DNA of 64,000 nt from positions 1,860,001 through 1,924,000 of the forward strand of contig NZ_AP024850.1 in the NCBI RefSeq assembly GCF_024346675.1, written 5' to 3'. Both the position numbers and the translations under genes were made by a program. Under the pieces are notes generated by a model. It was not told the origin of the DNA. It ran no database searches and saw only the letters and a list, made by a program, of their open reading frames with translations. Shown here piece after piece: positions 42,972-52,153 of the stretch. The stretch's first letter is position 1; every line of letters starts with the position of its first letter. This DNA comes from Photobacterium sanguinicancri (GTDB lineage Bacteria > Pseudomonadota > Gammaproteobacteria > Enterobacterales > Vibrionaceae).

Positions 42972-44411
42972 ATGTTCAGCGCTATTTTTGGTCTGTTACA
43001 ACGGATTGGTCGGTCACTGATGTTACCTGTGGCCGTATTACCTATTGCGGGTTTATTGCTTGGTATAGGCTCTGCAAATTTCACTTGGTTGCCTGATTTA
43101 GTGTCAGAAATTATGGCCATGTCTGGTGATGCTGTATTCAGTAATTTGGCGCTAATTTTCGCGATTGGTGTAGCATTAGGATTAAGCGATAATGACGGTG
43201 TCGCCGCTTTGGCCGCAACCGTTGGTTTTGCTATATTGACGGCGACCATGGGCGTCATGGCGAAGCTTCACGGTATCGAAACTGCAATGGTCATTGGTAT
43301 TCCAACCATTAACACAGGAGTATTTGGCGGTATCGCGATTGGGGCAATCGCATCTGTTATGTATAAGCGTTTCTACAATATTCGGTTACCTGAATACTTA
43401 GGTTTCTTTGCGGGAAAACGTTTCGTACCAATAGTAACCGGGCTCAGCGCTATTGGCCTTGGTATTGTCATGAGCTACGTATGGCCCCCAGTTGGTAATT
43501 TAATTAACGCATTTTCGCATTGGGCAGCCTACCAAAGCCCGACTCTTGCGTTTGGTATCTATGGCTTTGTTGAACGTTCTCTTATCCCATTTGGTCTTCA
43601 CCACATTTGGAACGTCCCTTTCTTCTTTGAAGTTGGTGAATATGTAAACCCAGAAACTGGCGCCGTGATAAAAGGTGAAATCCAGCGCTACTTAGCAGGC
43701 GACCCAACAGCAGGAAACCTAGCGGGTGGCTATATGTATTCAATGTGGGCACTACCCGCTATTGGTTTGGCTATTTACAAATCAGCACGCAAAGAAAAAC
43801 GTGCCTTGGTCGGTGGCATCATGGCATCCGCAGCACTGACTTCTTGGCTAACAGGTATCACAGAGCCTATGGAGTTCTCATTCCTGTTTGTTGCACCAGT
43901 TCTCTACGTGATCCATTGTATTTTCACAGGGTTAGGTTTCGCCCTTGTCAGTGCACTTGATATTCATCACAGCGTCACGTTTGCACATGGTGCTATCGAC
44001 TTCCTACTCTATCTTCCACTGTCTAAAAATGCATGGCTATTTATTGTGATTGGGCCACTATGGGCCTTAATGTACTACACCGTTTTTAGCATCTTAATAA
44101 GAAAACTGAACCTAATGACGCCCGGGCGTGAAAGTGATAACACAGATATCAGCCAAGTTGCTGAAATAGGTACTGAACTGGCGGAGCAGTTAATTGAATC
44201 GTTAGGCGGCAAGGCAAACATCAAAAATGTCGATGCTTGCATTACGCGTTTACGCGTCACACTACATGACATTAAAAAAGCGGATATTGCTAATATTAAA
44301 AAGCTGGGGGCGCGTGAAGTATTAGTGATTGGTGATAACTTACAAGCCATCTTTGGTACGCAATCAGATAATATCAAAACAGAAATAAATGAGGTTTTAC
44401 TAGCAAGCTAA
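42972..44411 (+). CDS. ptsG: Glucose-specific PTS transporter subunit IIBC
   Basis: Imports and phosphorylates glucose, taking phosphate from IIA-Glc. The 479-residue protein aligns in layout with E. coli PtsG: SLMLPVAVLPIAGLLLGIGS, LPEYLGFFAGKRFVPI, PFGLHHIWNVPF, TSWLTGITEPMEFSFLF, then linker TPGRES and IIB domain with the phosphorylated Cys in NVDACITRLRV and QAIFGTQSDN. There is no IIA domain, as in E. coli. Divergent from the two-component locus, which likely controls it. Confidence 0.93.
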   Translation: MFSAIFGLLQRIGRSLMLPVAVLPIAGLLLGIGSANFTWLPDLVSEIMAMSGDAVFSNLALIFAIGVALGLSDNDGVAALAATVGFAILTATMGVMAKLHGIETAMVIGIPTINTGVFGGIAIGAIASVMYKRFYNIRLPEYLGFFAGKRFVPIVTGLSAIGLGIVMSYVWPPVGNLINAFSHWAAYQSPTLAFGIYGFVERSLIPFGLHHIWNVPFFFEVGEYVNPETGAVIKGEIQRYLAGDPTAGNLAGGYMYSMWALPAIGLAIYKSARKEKRALVGGIMASAALTSWLTGITEPMEFSFLFVAPVLYVIHCIFTGLGFALVSALDIHHSVTFAHGAIDFLLYLPLSKNAWLFIVIGPLWALMYYTVFSILIRKLNLMTPGRESDNTDISQVAEIGTELAEQLIESLGGKANIKNVDACITRLRVTLHDIKKADIANIKKLGAREVLVIGDNLQAIFGTQSDNIKTEINEVLLAS

Positions 44412-44491
44412 CACCGTTAATTAGCTAAACAGATAATATGCGCAGGAAAAACACTTAGAACCACGCATAGATTGCAGTTAGCTAAAAACTA

Positions 44492-44517
44492 AAAGGGCTT
44501 TCAATGAAAGCCCTTTG
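44492..44517. terminator. Bidirectional terminator after ptsG
   Basis: AAAGGGCTTTC (44492-44502) pairs with GAAAGCCCTTT (44506-44516), loop AAT. It lies between convergent ptsG and the leftward exported-protein gene. Confidence 0.8.
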
Positions 44518-44526
44518 TGTATGCGC

Positions 44527-45186
44527 TTATTGTGCTGGAAGCCAAGGCGTGATTTTTGTAGGAACAGTAGGTAACGTTAGCTGTTCATTATCTTGTAGTT
44601 GACTCAGTTGAAGGACTAACTTGTTATCTTTGATGGTATAGGCATTGTCTTTATTGGTCACAATGCGTTTATTGGTAACATCAGCAAAGTGAACAACAAC
44701 CCCTTCCACACTTGGCATGAACCAAGACGAGAACATGCCACCGAGATCCGACATCATGTTATTCATTTGTGGTACTAACTTTGCTATATCATCTTTACCA
44801 ATAGTTTGATCAAACTGAGTATTGGCAATGACTTGCATCGACATATCGCATGTAATGCCATCATCAATCACAAACGTCACATCAGGATTTGCCTGACGAA
44901 GGTTTTTATCTACAGGAACAACAAGTTCATTACTGGCTGGGATCACCAATTCTTCATAATGTTCTTCTTTTTGCATCCAGCCTTTTTTAACGTCACAGAC
45001 ATTGCCTGTCGCTTGATTGACCAAGTACAACGCGATACGAACGTCGTCGTGACCTTCTTTGATATTTTGTTTAAGCTTGCCGTGTAATGCACTGTAGCGT
45101 AATTCTATATTTTGCGCAGTTGCGGCTTGAGAAATGAATAGCGTTGATGCGCACATGCCCGCTAATAGCCAATGGCTTACCTTCAT
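44527..45186 (-). CDS. Exported protein, 219 aa, unknown
   Basis: The ATG at 45186 (MKVSHWLLAG) gives a signal peptide (LLAGMCASTLFISQAATA) cut after ATAQ; upstream frames to 45231 add nothing coherent. The mature part has YSALHGKLKQNIKEGHDD, GNVCDVKKGWM and a DDGITCDMSM pair of Cys that may form a disulfide. No family recognised. Periplasmic location inferred. Confidence 0.7.
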   Translation of the reverse strand: MKVSHWLLAGMCASTLFISQAATAQNIELRYSALHGKLKQNIKEGHDDVRIALYLVNQATGNVCDVKKGWMQKEEHYEELVIPASNELVVPVDKNLRQANPDVTFVIDDGITCDMSMQVIANTQFDQTIGKDDIAKLVPQMNNMMSDLGGMFSSWFMPSVEGVVVHFADVTNKRIVTNKDNAYTIKDNKLVLQLSQLQDNEQLTLPTVPTKITPWLPAQ

Positions 45187-45384
45187 CCTTTTACTTGGCT
45201 CCATAATATAATTCAGCTCACACAATACCACTCTTACAACGGGTTACTGCGTTTTCCACATAAAAGCGTGATTAGTACCGTGTTATATCCCTTGGATTCA
45301 GAGACTAAGCCCACTGTTATCGTGCGTAACAGCTCTCAATAACATATACAATCAGCCTCTGCCCAAGACAGACAACAATAGATA

Positions 45385-45416
45385 TAAAAAAAGCCTCATT
45401 AATATAATGAGGCTTC
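45385..45416 (-). terminator. Terminator after the 45436-46254 gene
   Basis: AAGCCTCATTA pairs with ATAATGAGGCTT nearly perfectly, and leftward reading gives a T run from the A stretch at 45386-45392. Confidence 0.8.
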
Positions 45417-45435
45417 TAATTTATTTGGGGTGTCT

Positions 45436-46254
45436 TTAAGCGTTAAACACATCACCTTTCGTGCTTGGTGGCGTGGATTCGTCATCGTTGGCGTCATCTT
45501 TTTTCGCCACTGATGTTACTTGCAAAGTAATACCAAACAAGTTGCGATAAATAATCCCTTTCACATTAAAGAAGAAAGGAATCGTCCATAATAAGCCAAG
45601 GCCAGCTGTCGCGAATGAAATCATAAACATTATCATCACAACGAGGTAAATCGCAGTAATTGGCATTAACTTACGAACCGTGGCCATCAGTGAATATTGA
45701 ATGGCTTTTAGTGGTGTTGTTCGTTTTTCACAGACTAAGATAATCGCCATGCCAAATGCCATCGACATGAATAAACCAATCAACGGGAAAAGCGTACTAC
45801 CAATGCCTTGAATCGACGATGTAAGCAACATTGTAATGATCGAAACCAGCGCGAATGGAAACCCCTTCACTAAATGACTAGGCTTAGATGGCAAACCAAC
45901 CGCATGGTTAAGTGCCATTAAACTCACCCCTACATATAAGGGAGCACTTAGAACATCGGCCCAAAAGTTTGACATGTAACCAGCTTGAATGATCTCTGCT
46001 GTCATTTCTTGTCCATTCGTAAATGTATCAAAGAAAACGGCAGGACTACCAAGCTGCACTTGTAGGCCCAGCATTAGCAGAGCAATTTGTGCTAAAAACA
46101 ATCCGATGATTGCGGGTAAAAACGTCAAAAAGTGACGCGCTGTTATTTTCCATGCTTCTTGGAGCACGCTCACTGCTTGTAAATCAGCCTCCCCTTTTAA
46201 GGCTTTGTCTATCGAGCCACCAAGGTGGAAGTTTTTCTTTAATTTATCACTCAT
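45436..46254 (-). CDS. Polytopic membrane protein, 272 aa, unknown
   Basis: Five to six hydrophobic helices (FLPAIIGLFLAQIALLMLG; ALVSIITMLLTSSIQGIGS; LFPLIGLFMSMAFGMAIILV; ITAIYLVVMIMFMISFATAG) and a charged C-terminal tail rich in Asp and Ser (KKDDANDDESTPPST). Layout resembles bacterial YciC-like or DUF2189-type membrane proteins, but the match is not secure. It is divergent from potA across a 370-base gap. Confidence 0.65.
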   Translation of the reverse strand: MSDKLKKNFHLGGSIDKALKGEADLQAVSVLQEAWKITARHFLTFLPAIIGLFLAQIALLMLGLQVQLGSPAVFFDTFTNGQEMTAEIIQAGYMSNFWADVLSAPLYVGVSLMALNHAVGLPSKPSHLVKGFPFALVSIITMLLTSSIQGIGSTLFPLIGLFMSMAFGMAIILVCEKRTTPLKAIQYSLMATVRKLMPITAIYLVVMIMFMISFATAGLGLLWTIPFFFNVKGIIYRNLFGITLQVTSVAKKDDANDDESTPPSTKGDVFNA

Positions 46255-46624
46255 AACAGATCACATCTTTCATCAGGGAGCATTATTGTACGCACCCAAA
46301 GCGCCTAAAGCACCCAAAGGCCATAAAAAGTTGATTAACTACGTTTGTATTGTTCGATTATTAACCGATAATAACAAGGTTGACGGTTTATGTAACCTGT
46401 ATTCATTTGTTGTACAAACTGAGTGATAGATAGTGATAATTAGCCATCTTGAAGGTGTAAATATCTGTTACTTATCAGTCACTTTTAAATGGAAACATTT
46501 TTCTCATAAATTAACGAAAAAAACGCTTTAAATTGCTGGACTAGGGGTCTATCATGCGCACCCTGAATTTTAGCCTAAATATTAGGGACTTCCCCATAAG
46601 TTCCAAGGTGGAGATAACGTAAAA
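46255..46624. other. Gap before potA, with a short 9-base repeat
   Basis: No convincing gene. Three tandem copies of a 9-base unit (GCACCCAAA, GCGCCTAAA, GCACCCAAA) lie at 46292-46318. The rest is AT-rich and must hold the potA promoter and that of the leftward membrane protein. Confidence 0.45.
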
Positions 46625-47743
46625 TTGAACGCTGCACACACTTCAAAGAAACCCGTGATTCAACTAAAGAATCTATGTAAGAGTTTCGACGGCAAACAAA
46701 TCATCGCGGACTTAGACCTGAACGTAAACGATGGTGAATTCCTTACCATTCTTGGCCCTTCAGGCTGTGGTAAAACCACGGTACTTCGTTTAATTGCTGG
46801 ATTTGAGAATGCTGACAATGGTCAGATCATTCTTGCTGATAGTGATGTAACCGCGCTTCCAGCCGAACAACGCCATGTAAATACAGTATTCCAAAGTTAT
46901 GCGCTTTTCCCACACATGACGGTGTTTGAAAATGTTGCGTTCGGTTTACGTATGCAAAAAGTGGCCGAGAGCGAGATAGAACCAAGAGTGATGGAAGCAT
47001 TACGTATGGTTCAACTCGACAAGTTTGCACCGCGTAAGCCTCATCAGCTTTCTGGTGGACAACAACAGCGTGTTGCTATCGCCCGTGCAGTCGTGAATAA
47101 ACCTAAAGTACTTTTGCTTGATGAATCTTTATCAGCACTTGATTACAAACTGCGTAAGCAGATGCAAATTGAATTAAAACAACTTCAACGTAAGTTGGGC
47201 ATCACATTCATTTTTGTTACCCATGATCAAGAAGAAGCTCTATCAATGTCAGACCGTATTATCGTTATGCGTGATGGTCACATTGAACAAGATGGTTCAC
47301 CACGTGAAATTTACGAAGAACCGAAAAACTTATTTGTTGCCCGCTTTATTGGTGAAATCAACGTTTTCGATGCCACTGTAATTGAACGTCTTGATGAAAA
47401 ACGCATTCGAGCAAACGTTGAAGGCCGTGATTCACTCGTTCATTGTGAACTTGATGTTCAATCAGGCGACAAAGTAAAAGTACTGCTTCGCCCTGAAGAT
47501 ATTCGTATCGAAGAGCTGAACAACGGTGACAAAGCCAACGGCATTATTGGTTATGTACGTGAGCGTACTTATAAAGGTATGACACTTGATTCTGTGCTTG
47601 AACTTGAATCTGGTAAGTCAGTTATGGTTAGCGAATTCTTCAACGAAGATGATCCTGATGTAGATCACTCACTGGATCAGAAAGTCGCTATTACCTGGGT
47701 TGAAAGCTGGGAAGTGGTGTTGGCTGATGAACAAGAAGCTTAA
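46625..47743 (+). CDS. potA: Spermidine/putrescine ABC transporter ATPase
   Basis: ATP-hydrolysing subunit of the polyamine importer. The 372-residue protein has Walker [11 protein letters not shown]-loop, signature [14 protein letters not shown], Walker [13 protein letters not shown] and a C-terminal TOBE domain. The start is a TTG at 46625 with AAGGTGGAG about 13 bases ahead; an internal start is possible but would cost conserved residues. Its end overlaps potB by 17 bases. Walker B ends DESLSALD, where most relatives have DEPLSALD. Confidence 0.93.
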   Translation: MNAAHTSKKPVIQLKNLCKSFDGKQIIADLDLNVNDGEFLTILGPSGCGKTTVLRLIAGFENADNGQIILADSDVTALPAEQRHVNTVFQSYALFPHMTVFENVAFGLRMQKVAESEIEPRVMEALRMVQLDKFAPRKPHQLSGGQQQRVAIARAVVNKPKVLLLDESLSALDYKLRKQMQIELKQLQRKLGITFIFVTHDQEEALSMSDRIIVMRDGHIEQDGSPREIYEEPKNLFVARFIGEINVFDATVIERLDEKRIRANVEGRDSLVHCELDVQSGDKVKVLLRPEDIRIEELNNGDKANGIIGYVRERTYKGMTLDSVLELESGKSVMVSEFFNEDDPDVDHSLDQKVAITWVESWEVVLADEQEA

Positions 47744-48584
47744 TCTCCAAAATATCATCATTACAGTCATCGTTTCATGGCTGTTATTGTTTGTTTTCAT
47801 CCCGAACTTGATGATTATCGGCACCAGTTTTCTAACTCGTGACGAAGCAAACCTGATCGAGATGACGTTCACGCTGGATAACTATATCCGCTTGTTCGAT
47901 CCACTTTACGCAAAAGTAATGTGGCATTCGTTCTACATGGCAATCATTGCAACACTGCTGTGCTTGCTTATTGGTTACCCGTTTGCTTATGTGATCGCGA
48001 AGATGCCTGAAAAATGGCGTCCATTCATGTTGTTTTTGGTGATTGTACCGTTTTGGACAAACTCGCTAATTCGTACTTACGGTTTGAAGATCATGCTGGG
48101 TACCCGTGGGGTATTTAACAACACCCTACTCTACCTCGATATTATTGATAAACCACTGCGTATTATGTACACCGAGTATGCCGTAATGGTTGGCCTAGTA
48201 TACATTCTGCTGCCTTTCATGGTGTTACCGCTTTACTCTGCGATAGAGAAGCTAGACAACACTTATATTGAAGCAGCACGCGACTTAGGCGCGAGTAAGC
48301 TACAAACGTTCATTAGAGTGATTATTCCACTAACCATGCCGGGTGTGATTGCAGGTTGTTTACTTGTCTTACTACCAGCATTAGGCATGTTCTATGTGTC
48401 TGACTTGCTTGGTGGCGCGAAAAACTTACTGATTGGTAATGTTATCAAAAGTCAGGTTCTTAACGCACGTGACTGGCCGTTTGGCTCAGCCACAAGTATT
48501 GCATTAACTACTGCCATGGCAATTATGCTTTATGCCTACTACCGTGCAGGCAAACTGCTGAACCGTAAAGTGGAGCTGGAATAA
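47727..48584 (+). CDS. potB: Spermidine/putrescine ABC transporter permease PotB
   Basis: Inner-membrane permease with six helices. The ATG at 47727 (MNKKLNLQN) inside the end of potA is preferred over 47700. The EAA loop facing the ATPase is seen in [27 protein letters not shown]. Length 285 residues, as usual for PotB. It ends one base into potC. Confidence 0.93.
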   Translation: MNKKLNLQNIIITVIVSWLLLFVFIPNLMIIGTSFLTRDEANLIEMTFTLDNYIRLFDPLYAKVMWHSFYMAIIATLLCLLIGYPFAYVIAKMPEKWRPFMLFLVIVPFWTNSLIRTYGLKIMLGTRGVFNNTLLYLDIIDKPLRIMYTEYAVMVGLVYILLPFMVLPLYSAIEKLDNTYIEAARDLGASKLQTFIRVIIPLTMPGVIAGCLLVLLPALGMFYVSDLLGGAKNLLIGNVIKSQVLNARDWPFGSATSIALTTAMAIMLYAYYRAGKLLNRKVELE

Positions 48585-49354
48585 TGGGACGTTCTGTTAA
48601 ATTCAGTTTTATGACCTTGGTATACGCATTTTTGTATATGCCAATCATCATCCTGATTGTTAACTCATTTAATGCCAGCAAATTTGGTATGAAATGGGGG
48701 GGCTTTACCACTAAATGGTATGAGCAACTAGTCACTAATGACAGCCTAATGCAGGCAGCTTGGCACTCAATCAACATCGCGGTGTTCTCAGCAACAGCCG
48801 CAGCATTAATTGGTAGCTTAACGGCAGTCGCTCTTTATCGTTACCAGTTCCGTGGCAAAAAGTTTGTTAACGGCATGCTGTTTATCGTAATGATGTCACC
48901 AGACATAGTCATGGCAATCTCATTACTTGCGCTATTTTTGCTGTTAGGTGCAGAACTAGGGTTCCTAACCTTGTTACTAGCCCATATTACATTCTGTCTA
49001 CCCTTCGTTGTGGTAACAGTATATAGCCGCTTAAATGGTTTTGATGTGAAGATGCTAGAAGCAGCACGTGATTTAGGTGCAAGCGAATGGGTAATTTTGA
49101 GCAAGATTATTCTACCGCTAGCAAAACCAGCAATCGCTGGTGGTTGGTTACTGAGCTTCACCCTATCACTTGATGACGTTATTGTGAGTTCATTTGTGAC
49201 AGGGCCAACTTACGAAATTTTACCATTGAAGATTTACTCTATGGTTAAAGTAGGTATTTCACCTGAAGTTAACGCACTAGCAACCGTGATGTTAATTGTT
49301 TCTCTTATACTCGTAGTCTGTTCGCAGCTACTGGCAAGAGAGAAAGTAAAGTAA
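48584..49354 (+). CDS. potC: Spermidine/putrescine ABC transporter permease PotC
   Basis: Second permease, 256 residues with six membrane helices. It carries the EAA loop [30 protein letters not shown] in shortened form: [17 protein letters not shown] overlaps the potB stop. A strong terminator separates it from the first potD. Confidence 0.93.
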   Translation: MGRSVKFSFMTLVYAFLYMPIIILIVNSFNASKFGMKWGGFTTKWYEQLVTNDSLMQAAWHSINIAVFSATAAALIGSLTAVALYRYQFRGKKFVNGMLFIVMMSPDIVMAISLLALFLLLGAELGFLTLLLAHITFCLPFVVVTVYSRLNGFDVKMLEAARDLGASEWVILSKIILPLAKPAIAGGWLLSFTLSLDDVIVSSFVTGPTYEILPLKIYSMVKVGISPEVNALATVMLIVSLILVVCSQLLAREKVK

Positions 49355-49405
49355 TTCGTCTATTCTAAGGCAACCGCTTTAAATTTGGCATTCGCCAAGA
49401 AAATG

Positions 49406-49444
49406 CAAGTGGCTTCATAATTCGTTATGAGCCACTTGTTTTTT
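49406..49444 (+). terminator. Terminator between potC and the first potD
   Basis: CAAGTGGCTTCATAA (49406-49420) pairs with TTATGAGCCACTTG (49425-49438) with one bulge, followed by six T. It would limit readthrough from potABC to potD or allow separate control. Confidence 0.85.
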
Positions 49445-49481
49445 ATTAACACCTCATTGAGGTTTTGGAGTTGATACAAAC

Positions 49482-50513
49482 ATGAAAAAATTGTCCGCTT
49501 TTCTAGCCGGCACTGCGTGTGCTGCTGCTTTGTTCTCTAACACGGCAACAGCTGCAGATAAGGAACTTGTCTTTATGAACTGGGGGCCGTACATTTCTAC
49601 TGAGCTCCGCGAGCAGTTCACAAAAGAAACAGGCATTAAAGTGATTTATTCGACTTACGAGTCGAATGAGACAATGTACGCTAAATTACGTGCCCATCCA
49701 CAAGGTTACGATTTAGTTGTACCATCAACTTACTTCGTTGCAAAAATGCGCGACGAAGGCATGCTACAGAAGATCGATAAATCGAAGTTATCTAACTTCC
49801 AAGAACTCGATAAAAACTACTTAGATAAACCTTTTGATCCAAACAACGACTACTCTATTCCGCACGTTATCGCGATGACTGGTTTAGCGGTAAACACAGA
49901 TATGTACGATCCAGAAGATTTTGATAGCTGGGCAGATCTGTGGAATCCAGAACTAAAAGGTCAACTAATGCTGATGGATGATACGCGTGAAGTATTCCAC
50001 ATCGCATTACGTAAGCTTGGCTATTCAGGTAACACTACCGATCCTAAACAAATCGACGAAGCGAAAAAAGAGCTAGAAAAACTAATGCCAAACGTATTGG
50101 TTTTCAACTCGGATAACCCAGCAGCACCTTACCTTGCTGGTGAAGTTGGTTTGGGTATGCTTTGGAACGGTTCTGCGGCAGCAGCACAAAAAGAAGGTTT
50201 ACCAATCAAGTTAATCTGGCCAAAAGAAGGCGGTATCTTCTGGGTTGATAGCCTAGCAATTGCGAAAAACGCGAAAAACGTTGAAGCAGCGCATAAGATG
50301 ATCGACTTCCTACTACGTCCAGATGTAGCAGCTAAAATCTCAGAAGAAACGGGTTACTTAACCGCGGTAGAGAAATCTAACGCTAAATATAAAAATGATC
50401 CTACCCTATTCCCACCTCAAGCAGATCTTGACCGTGGTGAGTGGCAGGATTCTGTTGGCGATATGAACATTCGCTACGAAAACTACTTCTTAGAGCTTAA
50501 AGCGGGTCAATAA
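49482..50513 (+). CDS. potD: Spermidine/putrescine-binding protein, copy 1
   Basis: Periplasmic polyamine-binding protein of 343 residues with signal peptide (SAFLAGTACAAALFSNTATAA). Typical segments: FMNWGPYISTELREQFTKET, GYDLVVPSTYFVAKM, LMLMDDTREVFHIALRKLGY and GMLWNGSAAAAQ. It is about two-thirds identical by eye to copy 2. Compared with copy 2 it has HVIAMTGLAVN where copy 2 has YIWGATGIGVN in the binding-cleft region, so ligand preference may differ. Confidence 0.92.
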   Translation: MKKLSAFLAGTACAAALFSNTATAADKELVFMNWGPYISTELREQFTKETGIKVIYSTYESNETMYAKLRAHPQGYDLVVPSTYFVAKMRDEGMLQKIDKSKLSNFQELDKNYLDKPFDPNNDYSIPHVIAMTGLAVNTDMYDPEDFDSWADLWNPELKGQLMLMDDTREVFHIALRKLGYSGNTTDPKQIDEAKKELEKLMPNVLVFNSDNPAAPYLAGEVGLGMLWNGSAAAAQKEGLPIKLIWPKEGGIFWVDSLAIAKNAKNVEAAHKMIDFLLRPDVAAKISEETGYLTAVEKSNAKYKNDPTLFPPQADLDRGEWQDSVGDMNIRYENYFLELKAGQ

Positions 50514-50536
50514 GCCGCCTTAGCGCTCCAGCAACA

Positions 50537-50566
50537 AAAGGCTTCCAAATATGGAAGCCTTTTTTG
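50537..50566 (+). terminator. Terminator after potD copy 1
   Basis: AAAAGGCTTCCA pairs with TGGAAGCCTTTT, loop AATA, followed by T residues. Confidence 0.85.
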
Positions 50567-50742
50567 TATCTATTACATTTATATCATACTGTTTTATGTG
50601 ATTAATCACCTTTTTATCATTACCCTCTGCTATAATTCGCCCGCTTTTCCCTTATCACGTTATTACGTATTTTATCTACACTAAGGAGAGACGGTTTCGC
50701 CGTCCGAGAACACCTAAAACTATATAAGTTGGAGTTATATCA

Positions 50743-51786
50743 ATGAAAAAATGGTCTTCCCTCGTCGCAGGTGGCGTATGTGCTATGGCTATGATGGCAA
50801 ACACTGCTGTTGCTGCTGACGAAGAGCTTTACTTCTATAATTGGTCTGAATACATTCCAAGTGAAGTACTTGAGCAATTCACCAAAGAAACTGGTATCAA
50901 AGTTATTTATTCGACTTATGAGTCGAATGAAACTATGTATGCCAAATTAAAAACTCATGGTGAAGGCTATGACCTAGTCGTTCCTTCAACTTATTACGTA
51001 TCTAAGATGCGTGAAGAAGGCATGCTACAAAAAATCGATCGCAGTAAACTGCCTCACTTTAAAGACTTAGATCCTAACTTCCTGAACAAACCTTTCGATC
51101 CAAGTAACGACTACTCTATTCCCTACATTTGGGGTGCGACCGGTATCGGTGTGAACTCTGAAATGATGGATAAAGCTGAAATAAAAGGTTGGGCTGATTT
51201 CTGGGATTCTAAGTGGGAAGGCCAGCTAATGATGATGGATGACGCACGTGAGTTTTTCCACATCGCGCTACGCAAGCTTGGTTACTCTGCCAACACACAA
51301 GATCCAGCAGAAATTAAAGCGGCTTACGAAGAATTGAAAAAGCTAATGCCAAACGTATTAGTTTTCAACTCTGACTACCCTGCTAACCCTTACATGGCGG
51401 GTGAAACATCGTTAGGTATGCTTTGGAACGGTTCTGCTTACATGGCACGCCAAGAAGGTGCTGAGATTGACATTGTATGGCCAAAAGAAGGCGCAATCTT
51501 CTGGATGGATAGCCTAGCAATTCCAGAAAAAGCGAAACATACAGAAGCGGCTCATAAGATGATCGACTTCTTACTTCGCCCAGAAAATGCCGCAAAAGTA
51601 GCGCTTGAGATTGGCTACCCGACACCCGTTGCGACAGCAAAAGGCAAGCTTCCAGCAGACTTTGTTAATGACCCAAGCATCTACCCACCTCAAGAAGTGA
51701 TGGACGCTGGTGAATGGCAAAACAGCGTTGGTTCAGCAAATACGCTTTACGAAGAATACTACCAAAAGCTAAAAGCAGGTCAGTAA
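50743..51786 (+). CDS. potD: Spermidine/putrescine-binding protein, copy 2
   Basis: A 347-residue periplasmic polyamine-binding protein with signal peptide (SLVAGGVCAMAMMANTAVAA). Segments FYNWSEYIPSEVLEQFTKET, PYIWGATGIGVN, LMMMDDAREFFHIALRKLGY and MLWNGSAYMARQ fit PotD. It has its own promoter region (50566-50742) and terminator. Two adjacent potD genes after potABC are known from V. cholerae, where they affect biofilm formation, from memory. Confidence 0.92.
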   Translation: MKKWSSLVAGGVCAMAMMANTAVAADEELYFYNWSEYIPSEVLEQFTKETGIKVIYSTYESNETMYAKLKTHGEGYDLVVPSTYYVSKMREEGMLQKIDRSKLPHFKDLDPNFLNKPFDPSNDYSIPYIWGATGIGVNSEMMDKAEIKGWADFWDSKWEGQLMMMDDAREFFHIALRKLGYSANTQDPAEIKAAYEELKKLMPNVLVFNSDYPANPYMAGETSLGMLWNGSAYMARQEGAEIDIVWPKEGAIFWMDSLAIPEKAKHTEAAHKMIDFLLRPENAAKVALEIGYPTPVATAKGKLPADFVNDPSIYPPQEVMDAGEWQNSVGSANTLYEEYYQKLKAGQ

Positions 51787-52153
51787 TTTAACGTATTGTT
51801 GAATATATAAAAAACAGCCGAATAGCTTGTTTTTTTGCACAGAGGTCCCTCATTTCTAATGAGGGACTTTTTTAAATTACCACCATTAGCGATTCAAACA
51901 AGAACCTGATACTAATTCTGGTTAAATAGCATCTGACTTAGCCAAATCCATTGTAAAGTCACCTATCGCTTTATTCGTAATTACTCATATCATCTGAAGA
52001 TATTGCTATTACGGGCTTTAACAGCACTCTGGCGATATTCACCAATACCTCGAACAACACATATAATCCGATTCTATTTTACTTACAGGCCATGATTTCA
52101 AGTTCAACCCACTGTAAAGTAAGATAACCACTTCGCGATAGAGAATAATCATA
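51787..52153. other. Gap between potD copy 2 and recQ
   Basis: Holds the potD terminator near 51845 and the recQ promoter. The remainder is AT-rich with no convincing open frame or operator. Confidence 0.4.
51845..51874 (+). terminator. Terminator after potD copy 2
   Basis: GTCCCTCATT (51845-51854) pairs with AATGAGGGAC (51858-51867), loop TCT, followed by seven T. Confidence 0.88.

Noticed and set aside
44511-44560. Possible riboswitch near ptsG end
   Set aside because: Only a simple terminator hairpin is present.
46205-46426. 73-codon + strand frame with APKAPKAPK
   Set aside because: Starts inside the end of the leftward membrane-protein gene, has no ribosome site; the repeat is better described as DNA repeat.
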